Positions 24,971 to 31,952 of a stretch of DNA of 64,000 nt are shown one piece after another. The translations under genes and the position numbers were made by a program. The notes beneath the pieces are model-generated. The model had not been told where the DNA came from, did not search any database, and saw nothing but the letters and a program-made list of their open reading frames with translations. The DNA lies in the NCBI RefSeq assembly GCF_900188255.1, contig NZ_FZNS01000002.1, positions 682,001-746,000 of the forward strand. The letters are read 5' to 3'. Positions within the stretch are counted from its first letter, which is position 1. Each line of letters starts with the position of its first letter. This DNA comes from Hymenobacter mucosus (GTDB taxonomy: Bacteria; Bacteroidota; Bacteroidia; Cytophagales; Hymenobacteraceae).

Positions 24971-25900
24971 ATGACAACAACACCGCTCCTGCTGGAAACC
25001 CAAGGCCTCCACTTCCGCTTCGGCAAACGCGCTATTCTACAAGACATTAACTTGCAGGTGGCGCCGGGTAGCATCTACGGATTTCTGGGCCCGAACGGAG
25101 CCGGTAAAAGCACGACCATGCGCCTGCTCCTGGGGTTGTTGCGGCCGGCGGCAGGCCGCATTCAGCTATTTGGGCACGACCTAGCCCAGCACCGGGTGGC
25201 CCTGTTGAGTCGGGTAGGTGCGCTCATCGAAAATCCCTCCCTCTACGACCACCTCACGGGCCGCGAGAATGTGGACGTCACGCGCCGGCTGCACGGCGTA
25301 TCACCCGCGCGCACGGCAGAAGTTCTGGAAATTGTGGGCCTGACAAATTCCGCCAATCGGCCGGCCAAGGAGTACTCCTTGGGCATGCGCCAACGCCTCG
25401 GATTGGCCCTGGCCCTGCTCCCCGACCCGGACCTTCTTCTTCTCGACGAGCCGACCAACGGGCTTGACCCCAATGGCATTATGGAGATGCGCGGGCTGCT
25501 GCAACGGCTACGGCAGGAACACGGCAAAACCATTCTGCTATCAAGCCATCTTATCAGTGAGATTGAGAAAGTAGCTACCCACGTAGGTGTCATTCAGCAG
25601 GGCCGGCTGGTGTTTCAGGGCCGGCTACCGGAGCTGCAGCAACTACACGCCGGTAGGGCCCAGGTGATGCTGGAAACCGCCAGCGCCGATACGTGCCGGA
25701 ACTTGCTACCACACCTGCTGGGTGGGGCCATGCTAACGGGAGCCAGCACGCTGCAGCTACCCTTCACTTCGCAGAACCAAGTAGCAACCCTGGCCGAGGC
25801 GCTGGTAGCGGCGGGCCAACCTATCTACAGCCTGCGGGCGGAGCAACCCAGCCTCGAAGACACCTTCCTTCACCTCACCGAAACCAGCGCCGCCCTATGA
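24971..25900 (+). CDS. ABC transporter ATP-binding protein
   Basis: A 309-residue cytoplasmic ATPase: Walker A GPNGAGKST at residues 40-48, signature EYSLGMRQRLGLALAL, Walker B LLLLDEPTNGLDP and H-loop LLSSHLISEIEKVATHVGVI. The pattern fits the BcrA/LanF group of drug and lantibiotic-type exporters, with a C-terminal extension of about 80 residues that ends LEDTFLHLTE. The open frame begins at 24899, but the family start is MTTTPLLLETQGL at 24971. Its stop overlaps the permease start (ATGA). It is divergent from the module 1 kinase, a common layout for peptide-sensing export systems. The substrate is unknown. Confidence 0.93.
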   Translation: MTTTPLLLETQGLHFRFGKRAILQDINLQVAPGSIYGFLGPNGAGKSTTMRLLLGLLRPAAGRIQLFGHDLAQHRVALLSRVGALIENPSLYDHLTGRENVDVTRRLHGVSPARTAEVLEIVGLTNSANRPAKEYSLGMRQRLGLALALLPDPDLLLLDEPTNGLDPNGIMEMRGLLQRLRQEHGKTILLSSHLISEIEKVATHVGVIQQGRLVFQGRLPELQQLHAGRAQVMLETASADTCRNLLPHLLGGAMLTGASTLQLPFTSQNQVATLAEALVAAGQPIYSLRAEQPSLEDTFLHLTETSAAL

Positions 25901-26727
25901 GCACTGCCCTCGCTCCTTCGTTTGCCTTGCCCGCTGCCCCAGGCCTCCTCACTCAACTCCACCGCTGCTTGACGGCCGACTACCAGAAGCTACGCCGCAC
26001 CGTGGCCTTGTGGCTTGCAGTAGGTGGCGGTGCCCTACCCGTCCTGCTGAACTTCTGCATCTTCTACTCGAAAGGGCAGTACATCATAAAGCCGGGGCAA
26101 AACCCGTGGCCCCAGTACGTGAGCATGAGTTGGCAAACCTCCTCTATTCTTCTGCTGCCCCTTTTCATGGTGCTGCTAACCGGTTTGCTAACCAATGTGG
26201 AACACCGAGCCAGTGGCTGGAAACACGTGCATGCCCTACCTGTTGGGCGCTGGGCAGTGTATAGTAGCAAGCTGCTGATCCTGCTGCAACTTACGCTGCT
26301 GGCCGAAACGCTCTACGTAGTACTGCTCCTAGGTGCGGGCGGGCTGCTGGGCTGGCTGCGACCGGGCCTGGGCTTCCAGGCCAACCATCCTGATCTATTA
26401 CCCGTGGCCACCATGCTGGGGCACACCTTCATAGCCACCCTGGGCATGCTAGGTGTGCAATACGTAGCGGCCTTGTGGTGGCGAGGTATGGTAGGCCCGC
26501 TAGGGTTAGGTATTGCGGGCATCGTCACGGGGCTCACACTGCTACGCTGGGAACACATTGACTTGATTCCATACGCCGCCACTACCCGCGTACTTGGTGC
26601 CTTAGGGGGCAAAGGTACCTTAACTGTGAACCCCCACATGATGCCCGCCGAGTGGTACAGCTTGGCCTGGTTTGCTGGCTCCCTGCTACTAGGGTACTGG
26701 CTATTGCGCATGCGTCGCGCCGATTAA
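25897..26727 (+). CDS. ABC transporter permease
   Basis: A 276-residue membrane protein translationally coupled to the ATPase gene (ATGA overlap). About six transmembrane helices can be drawn: TVALWLAVGGGALPVLLNF, then around SILLLPLFMVLLTGLL, LLILLQLTLLAETLYVVLLL, MLGHTFIATLGMLGVQYVAA, PLGLGIAGIVTGLTLL and WFAGSLLLGYWLLRM. The segment NVEHRASGWKHVHALPV is typical of ABC-2 permeases of the lantibiotic-protection type (cf. ERNGGSWK-like). This supports export or detachment of a peptide or lipid-targeting antibiotic. A longer open frame upstream overlaps the ATPase and is not used. Confidence 0.88.
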   Translation: MSTALAPSFALPAAPGLLTQLHRCLTADYQKLRRTVALWLAVGGGALPVLLNFCIFYSKGQYIIKPGQNPWPQYVSMSWQTSSILLLPLFMVLLTGLLTNVEHRASGWKHVHALPVGRWAVYSSKLLILLQLTLLAETLYVVLLLGAGGLLGWLRPGLGFQANHPDLLPVATMLGHTFIATLGMLGVQYVAALWWRGMVGPLGLGIAGIVTGLTLLRWEHIDLIPYAATTRVLGALGGKGTLTVNPHMMPAEWYSLAWFAGSLLLGYWLLRMRRAD

Positions 26728-26914
26728 TCTCCCGTTTCTGGCCCTGAACTGCAACCTACCCCATTGTGGTGGTGCCTATGTCCTCGTCGAGCTTATAGCT
26801 GCTCAACAGCCCTTTGCTACGCTTCAAGATATGATTTGAACAGCCCACACATTTTTACTTGGCGAGTTTCCCGCCGCCTCCTTCTCTTTGCTACTCCTTC
26901 CCGCTATTCACCTA

Positions 26915-29485
26915 ATGAAACACCCATATCTACCCTTATTGTTAACCGGCCTACTGGCGGCCCCAGCCCTGGCCCAAACTACGCCCCCCGCTGGTGCCCG
27001 TCCCAGCGGCACCACCAGTCAGGCGCCAGCCCGCGCGGTACTGCCCGCCACGCCCAAGGGCACGGGCCGCCTTACCGGACTTATCCTTGATGCTACCACT
27101 AAAAAGCCCGTGGAATATGCCACGGTGGCACTTCTACCGGCTACGGGCAACACGCCTATTGATGGGACAGTATGCGACGACCGGGGCCGGTTCACGCTAC
27201 GCGATTTGGCAGCCGGCTCCTACCGGGTGCAGGTAAGTTTTCTGGGGTATACCAGCCGCACCGAAACGGTGACCGTCACGGATGGTGCTACCGATATTGG
27301 TTCGCTCACCCTTGCCTCCTCGGCGCAAAAGCTGGGCGAGGTAACGGTAACCGGGGAGCGGGACGTGGTAGAAACCAAGCCCGACCGCATTGTCTACAAC
27401 GCCGATAAGGACCTCACGAACTCCGGGGGTACAGCAGCGGATGTACTGCGCAAAGTGCCGCTGGTGAATGTGGATCCCGACGGCAACGTGGAACTCCGGG
27501 GCACCAGTAATGTGCGCGTGCTCATCAACAACAAGCCCTCTGGTATTGTGGCCTCGTCGGTGGCCGATGCCATGAAGCAGATTCCGGCCGACCAAATTAA
27601 GAGCGTGGAGGTAATTACCACTCCTTCGGCCAAGTACGATGCGGAGGGCACGGGAGGCATCATCAATATTATCCTTAAGAAGAACAACCTGGAGGGCCTC
27701 AATGGCTCGGTGGGCTTAGCGGGCGGTACGCGTAGCTCCAACGGCAACACCACCGTAAACTACCGCAAAGGCAAGGTAGGCCTGAGCAGCTCAGTAAGTG
27801 GCTTTATTTTCTACAGCCCCAACCGCTCCGACTTACGCCGCTATCAGCCCGATGCCAACGGCAACGAGGCCCTAACGCTCACGCAGAACGGAAGCGGCAA
27901 TACCATTGGTGGGGGTGGATTCGGGCGGATGAGCCTGGACTATGACCCGGCGAAGTACCACAACCTGACGTTGAGCTTGCAGGGTAACTTATTCCGCAAC
28001 AGCGGCGACAACACGCTGTATAATTTCAATGCGCCGTTCAACCCCACTGGCAACCCACTAATTCGCAACTCGGAGTTTACTCGGTATTCGGACCGCATGT
28101 TCAATACCCAGAGCTACGACGTGAGCGGCAGCTACACCCGCACATTTGAGGAAAAGCGCCGCGAGTGGAGTGTGCTAGCCCAGCACACTCGCAACCGCAA
28201 CAACCAGGATTATAGCCTCGACCAGTACAACAACGAAGGCCGCGGCATGGAGCGCAACACGGGCATAGACTACCGTGAGGAAAGCTTGAACCTGGCCAAA
28301 AACCTGGAAACCACCGTTCAGACCGACTACACACATCCTTTCTCGGAAACTGCTACCCTGGAAACCGGGGCCAAGGCGATTCTGCGCCGGGTAAGTAGCG
28401 ACTACGACGTGTCGGAAGATCGACTAGGCAACGGGCCACTGATTCGTAGTGATGTGCGGTCCAACCTGTTTGACTACAACCAGGATGTGCTGGCGGCCTA
28501 CGGTACCTACGGCTTTAACCTAAGCAAGAAGCTGAGCACCCGCTTAGGTACCCGCCTAGAGCACACCCGCATTGACGGCAGCTTTGCGCAAGAGCAGAGC
28601 GAAAACTCGGGCGTAAACCAGAAGTACACCAACGTGCTGCCCAACGTGAGCTTAAGCTTCCAGCCGGGCAACCCTAAGAAGCCGGGCCAATCGATTCGGT
28701 TGGCGTATTCCCGGCGTATTCAGCGCCCCCAGATCTTCTACCTCAACCCCTTCGTCAATGCCACCGATACGCTCAACATCAGCTACGGTGAACCACAGCT
28801 GCGTCCCGAGCTTACGGATAGCTATGAGCTGAACTTCACGACGTTCATCAAGAGCTCGGTCCTGAACATTTCTACCTACGCCCGCCGCACGGGCAATGCC
28901 ATTGAAACGTACCGTTTCATCGACGAAAACGGCGTTAATAATCAAACTTTCCGCAACATCGGGCGCAATGCTACCTATGGCATCTCCCTGTTCGGCTCGG
29001 TAAAGCCCGTGCCGAAGTGGGATGTAAGCGGCAACGTGAACGTGTACTATGTTTCGCTGAAAAGCCCTTCTCTGGATCTGAGCAATGATGGGGTAATGTA
29101 TAACCTGAACCTAAACTCGGGTTACAAATTTGAAAAGGGCCTGAGTGTACAGTTCTTTGGTGGGCTCAATTCCCCACGCATTCAGCTCCAGGGCAAGCAA
29201 GCCGCCTGGACGTTCTACTCCATAGGGCTGCGCAAAAATCTGCTCAAGGACAAGGCCGACCTCACTCTGAACGCCGACAACTTCCTCTCGGCGACCCGCA
29301 ACCTGCGCACCACGCTCGACACCGACCAGTTCCGCCAGATTAACAACAACTACATTTACCTGCGCGGGGTACGCTTGGCTTTCAACTACCGCTTTGGCAA
29401 AGCCTCTACCCAGCCGCAGAAGCGCCGCCGGGGCATCCAGAACGATGACACCAAGCAAGGCGAAAGCAGCCAGGGCCAGCAGTAG
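26915..29485 (+). CDS. Outer-membrane TonB-dependent receptor-like protein (module 1)
   Basis: An 856-residue outer-membrane protein. A signal peptide ends in ALAQ. After a Pro/Thr linker, a carboxypeptidase-regulatory-like beta domain covers residues about 50-140 (GRLTGLILDATTKKPVEYAT, FLGYTSRTETVTV). The plug follows (EVTVTGERDVVETKPDRIVY, LRKVPLVNVDPDGNVELRG, ADQIKSVEVITTPSAKYDAEGTGGIINI), then a long 14905-type barrel with KKPGQSIRLAYSRRIQRPQI. It ends in FNYRFGKA plus a basic tail. The start at 26915 (MKHPYLPLLL) replaces an upstream in-frame start. It is a close paralogue of the protein at 31953, shares its plug motifs, and is probably controlled by a neighbouring LytTR regulator. Confidence 0.9.
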   Translation: MKHPYLPLLLTGLLAAPALAQTTPPAGARPSGTTSQAPARAVLPATPKGTGRLTGLILDATTKKPVEYATVALLPATGNTPIDGTVCDDRGRFTLRDLAAGSYRVQVSFLGYTSRTETVTVTDGATDIGSLTLASSAQKLGEVTVTGERDVVETKPDRIVYNADKDLTNSGGTAADVLRKVPLVNVDPDGNVELRGTSNVRVLINNKPSGIVASSVADAMKQIPADQIKSVEVITTPSAKYDAEGTGGIINIILKKNNLEGLNGSVGLAGGTRSSNGNTTVNYRKGKVGLSSSVSGFIFYSPNRSDLRRYQPDANGNEALTLTQNGSGNTIGGGGFGRMSLDYDPAKYHNLTLSLQGNLFRNSGDNTLYNFNAPFNPTGNPLIRNSEFTRYSDRMFNTQSYDVSGSYTRTFEEKRREWSVLAQHTRNRNNQDYSLDQYNNEGRGMERNTGIDYREESLNLAKNLETTVQTDYTHPFSETATLETGAKAILRRVSSDYDVSEDRLGNGPLIRSDVRSNLFDYNQDVLAAYGTYGFNLSKKLSTRLGTRLEHTRIDGSFAQEQSENSGVNQKYTNVLPNVSLSFQPGNPKKPGQSIRLAYSRRIQRPQIFYLNPFVNATDTLNISYGEPQLRPELTDSYELNFTTFIKSSVLNISTYARRTGNAIETYRFIDENGVNNQTFRNIGRNATYGISLFGSVKPVPKWDVSGNVNVYYVSLKSPSLDLSNDGVMYNLNLNSGYKFEKGLSVQFFGGLNSPRIQLQGKQAAWTFYSIGLRKNLLKDKADLTLNADNFLSATRNLRTTLDTDQFRQINNNYIYLRGVRLAFNYRFGKASTQPQKRRRGIQNDDTKQGESSQGQQ

Positions 29486-29501
29486 GCTCCTGTGCTAAGA
29501 T

Positions 29502-29545
29502 AAAAAGAAAGGTCCTGCTACGGCAAACGTAGCAGGACCTCTTTG
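29502..29545. terminator. Bidirectional terminator after receptor 1
   Basis: A perfect 13-bp stem AGGTCCTGCTACG/CGTAGCAGGACCT with a 5-base loop, A-rich on the left and T-rich on the right, between convergent genes. Confidence 0.8.
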
Positions 29546-29574
29546 TGTATGAAGGTGCTTGTGCTGCCTATTGA

Positions 29575-30342
29575 CTACACAAACTTATGGTAGCGCAACA
29601 GCTCCATAAACGCGTCGCGGTAGGTTTCACCAATAGGCAAGGAGGTGCCGTGCACTTGCACGCGAGTGCGCTCTACGTACTCGAGGTGGCGCAGATTGAT
29701 CAGGTAGGACTTGTGAATGCGGGCGAAGCGACCGGGAGGCAACAGTTCCTCCAGCTTGCGGAAGGATTGCAGGGTAAGAATTTTGCCGCCGCCTGTGTAC
29801 AGCATCAAGTATTCCTTTTGGCCTTCTACGTAGTAAATATCGGCTACCAGTACCCGGCGCAGGCGGTTGTCGTGGCGCACAAAAAGGGCTTCCTCTCCCA
29901 CTGCCCCACCCATTTCGGGAGCCTCGGGGGTAGCGGGCGTGGCCGCTGGCGTCGGCTGGCTCAGGGCGGCCCGGGCCCGGTGGGCCGCCTGTACAAACCG
30001 CTCGAAAGAGATAGGCTTGAGCAGGTAGTCTAAGGCGGGCAGCTCGTAGCTCTGCACGGCGTAGTTGGCGTGGGCCGTGGTGAAGATAATACGCGGCCCC
30101 GGCTGGGGTAGCAGCTGTGCCAGCTGCAGACCCGTCAGGCGGGGCATCTGAATATCCAGAAAAACGACATCTACGGGTGTGTCCTGTAGAAAAGCTACCG
30201 CAGCCAGTGCATCATGAAACTGACCTTTGAGCTCTAAAAACGGAACCTGCGCGCAATATTCCGCCAGCACATGAAGGGCCAGGTGTTCGTCATCGATGAT
30301 AACGCAACTCAACGGACGGCGAACAGAGGACGTGGGCTCCAT
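29575..30342 (-). CDS. LytTR-family response regulator (module 2)
   Basis: A 255-residue paralogue of the regulator at 22767. The receiver has IIDDEH, phospho-acceptor Asp63 in VFLDIQMPRLTG, TTAHANYAVQSYEL and DYLLKPISFERF. After an Ala/Pro linker comes the LytTR DNA-binding domain (EYLMLYTGGGKILTLQSFRK, RFARIHKSYLINL, LPIGETYRDAF). The N-terminus has ten extra residues relative to module 1. It lies 84 bases downstream of its kinase. Its LytTR recognition residues are very similar to those of module 1, so cross-talk at promoters is plausible. Confidence 0.95.
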   Translation of the reverse strand: MEPTSSVRRPLSCVIIDDEHLALHVLAEYCAQVPFLELKGQFHDALAAVAFLQDTPVDVVFLDIQMPRLTGLQLAQLLPQPGPRIIFTTAHANYAVQSYELPALDYLLKPISFERFVQAAHRARAALSQPTPAATPATPEAPEMGGAVGEEALFVRHDNRLRRVLVADIYYVEGQKEYLMLYTGGGKILTLQSFRKLEELLPPGRFARIHKSYLINLRHLEYVERTRVQVHGTSLPIGETYRDAFMELLRYHKFV

Positions 30343-30426
30343 CGGAGGAAAAAGGAGTAAGAGAAACGAAACTAGAACTACGTAAAAATAATCTTCCAGC
30401 GCCCCTACGCGGGTTATACCAATAAG

Positions 30427-31563
30427 CTACCGAAGGCTTTCGGCTGTACGCCGCCTGCTCTCCTGCCGGGCCAAATGCAGGGTCATGCGAACGGAATACT
30501 CCTCGGCGTTGGCTACCACTACTAAGTCGTGTTGGCGGGGGTAGAGTAGCGCCAAACGCCGCCGCAGGTTGGCTAGGCCTACGCCGCCCGGCGCCTCGGG
30601 CGTAGCGTGGGGAGCCTGCCGGTTGCGGACGGAGAAGTGCAGCTGGCTATCCTCGGTGAGGTGCAGGGTCAGCCGAACTACGTGGGGGCGGGCAGTTAAG
30701 TCGCCGTGCTTGAAAGCGTTTTCTACCAGCGGCAGCAAGAGCATGGGCGGCAACTGGTAGGCGTACTCGGCACCGGGCGGCAGCAGAATAGAGAACTGAA
30801 TAGCCTCGTCGGCTTCGTCTGGCGGCAGGCGTAAGTGTTGCAGGGTAAGAAAGCTCTGCAAGTGGCTGATTTCGCGCGCCAGGGGCACGGTATCGTCGGC
30901 GCTGTCGTAGAGCTGGTAACGCATCAACTCCGACAGGCGCAGCACTGCTTCCGGGGCCTGAGGCGAACAGTTGAGCGTGAGCGAATAGATATTGTTGAGC
31001 GTGTTGAACAGAAAATGCGGGTGCAGCTGGGTTTTCAACAACGCCAGTTCGGTACGCAAATGCTGCTTTTCCAGCTCGCGCCGGTCTTCCCGCTCGCGCA
31101 GGTAGTCGCCCGCTAGGCGCAGGAAAAAGCTTAGCAACACAATCTGCCCGCCCAGCAGCAAGTAGTAGGCTTGCAGCACCTGCACGTAGTAGGCCAGCGT
31201 TTGGGGCACTCCCTGAATCTTCACTTCCTCCAGGGCATAGCTCAGGCCAATGCGTAAGGCCGCGAAGGCGGCCAGCCCCAGGCCAAGCACCAGAAAATAC
31301 GCTGGCAAACGCGTGCGTACAAACAAGCGCGGCATCAGCAGCCAGTTCAGGTAAAACAGCCCCGAGTCGAGCACGTCGGTCAGGAAAGCATTCAGCCAGA
31401 AGTTGTCTTCCAGCATGGGTAGAAAAGGCCCCACCCGCAGTAGGCGCAGCTGAATATCGAAGTACAGCAGCAACCCCAGCCACACCAAATGTGGCCATGG
31501 CAGGCGCTTCAGGAGGGCGGGCCAAGCAAAGGGGCGGCGGGCAGCAGAAGAGGAGAGCGACAT
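30427..31563 (-). CDS. LytS-type sensor histidine kinase (module 2)
   Basis: A 378-residue inner-membrane kinase. About four transmembrane helices lie in residues 20-160 (LVWLGLLLYFDIQLRLL, LFYLNWLLMPRLF, YFLVLGLGLAAFAALRIGL, YYLLLGGQIVLLSFFLRL). The kinase core has the phospho-acceptor in LKTQLHPHFLFNTLNNIYSL, and the GHKL ATPase has PLVENAFKHGD and GGVGLANLRRRLALLYP. It parallels the module 1 kinase along its whole length. The start at 31563 (MSLSSSAARRP) is chosen over an in-frame codon ten residues upstream. A TATTTTCG box at 31598-31605 (minus strand) may be its -7 element, a variant of the consensus. Confidence 0.93.
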   Translation of the reverse strand: MSLSSSAARRPFAWPALLKRLPWPHLVWLGLLLYFDIQLRLLRVGPFLPMLEDNFWLNAFLTDVLDSGLFYLNWLLMPRLFVRTRLPAYFLVLGLGLAAFAALRIGLSYALEEVKIQGVPQTLAYYVQVLQAYYLLLGGQIVLLSFFLRLAGDYLREREDRRELEKQHLRTELALLKTQLHPHFLFNTLNNIYSLTLNCSPQAPEAVLRLSELMRYQLYDSADDTVPLAREISHLQSFLTLQHLRLPPDEADEAIQFSILLPPGAEYAYQLPPMLLLPLVENAFKHGDLTARPHVVRLTLHLTEDSQLHFSVRNRQAPHATPEAPGGVGLANLRRRLALLYPRQHDLVVVANAEEYSVRMTLHLARQESRRRTAESLR

Positions 31564-31789
31564 ACAAGAACGGCTGCCACCACGGGCCACCAACGGGCGA
31601 AAATAGCTAATTGGCTCGCTCCCGCTGCCGAGTAATCAACCAGTAGCTACTCGTGCATCAATCAAAGCCCGGCTGGTTTCTATGAATGCCTAAGCAGAAC
31701 CTACTAGCGGCCTGTAACTGCCTGTTGCCAGCTTGCTGTGCTAGTGAAATGCCGGCGCAATGCAGCTGTAGCCGTGCTGGTTGAGACGA

Positions 31790-31890
31790 GGCGGTAATTG
31801 GTAGCACCAGAAAATAGCGTTTGTTGAATTATAGCATTGGGCTGATGAAATACCCGATACGTTTGCAGCGTTGTGCCACCAATTACCGCC
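31790..31890. repeat. 18-bp inverted repeat enclosing a promoter
   Basis: Arm 1 GGCGGTAATTGGTAGCAC (31790-31807) and arm 2 GTGCCACCAATTACCGCC (31873-31890) match at 17 of 18 positions, with 13 consecutive. The 65-base interior contains a full promoter. This is the geometry of the invertible promoters that switch surface genes in Bacteroides. A pair of operators or a tiny MITE-like remnant are alternatives. Confidence 0.75.
31837..31865 (+). promoter_or_regulatory. Promoter of receptor 2 inside the inverted repeat
   Basis: TTG at 31837-31839, an 18-base spacer and TACGTTTG at 31858-31865. In the present orientation it points to the receptor gene. If the segment were inverted, it would point to the kinase gene. 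Confidence 0.65.
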
Positions 31891-31952
31891 GATTGGGCTC
31901 TTACCCGTGGCTACTACTATCCTTCCTACAGTCTATCCTTTCCCACCCGTAT

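Larger units (their letters stand above)
31564..31952. other. 389-base divergent region between kinase 2 and receptor 2
   Basis: Contains a possible leftward -7 box (TATTTTCG, 31598-31605) for the kinase, then an inverted-repeat-flanked segment at 31790-31890 that encloses the rightward promoter of the receptor. No credible gene lies in it; the open frame from 31821 is only an N-terminal extension of the receptor and starts before the predicted transcription start. Confidence 0.6.

Noticed and set aside
25693..25896. N-terminal extension of the ABC permease frame
   Set aside because: It overlaps the end of the ATPase gene, lacks membrane-protein character, and the ATGA overlap at 25897 gives a natural coupled start.
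30647..31567. A 306-codon minus-strand open frame overlapping the module 2 kinase in another frame
   Set aside because: Ala/Pro/Arg-rich with no motif; the overlapping kinase frame has all catalytic boxes.
31790..31890. Insertion-sequence end or MITE as explanation for the 18-bp inverted repeat
   Set aside because: No transposase, only a 2-base possible target repeat (GA), and a complete promoter inside; kept only as a weaker alternative to an invertible promoter.
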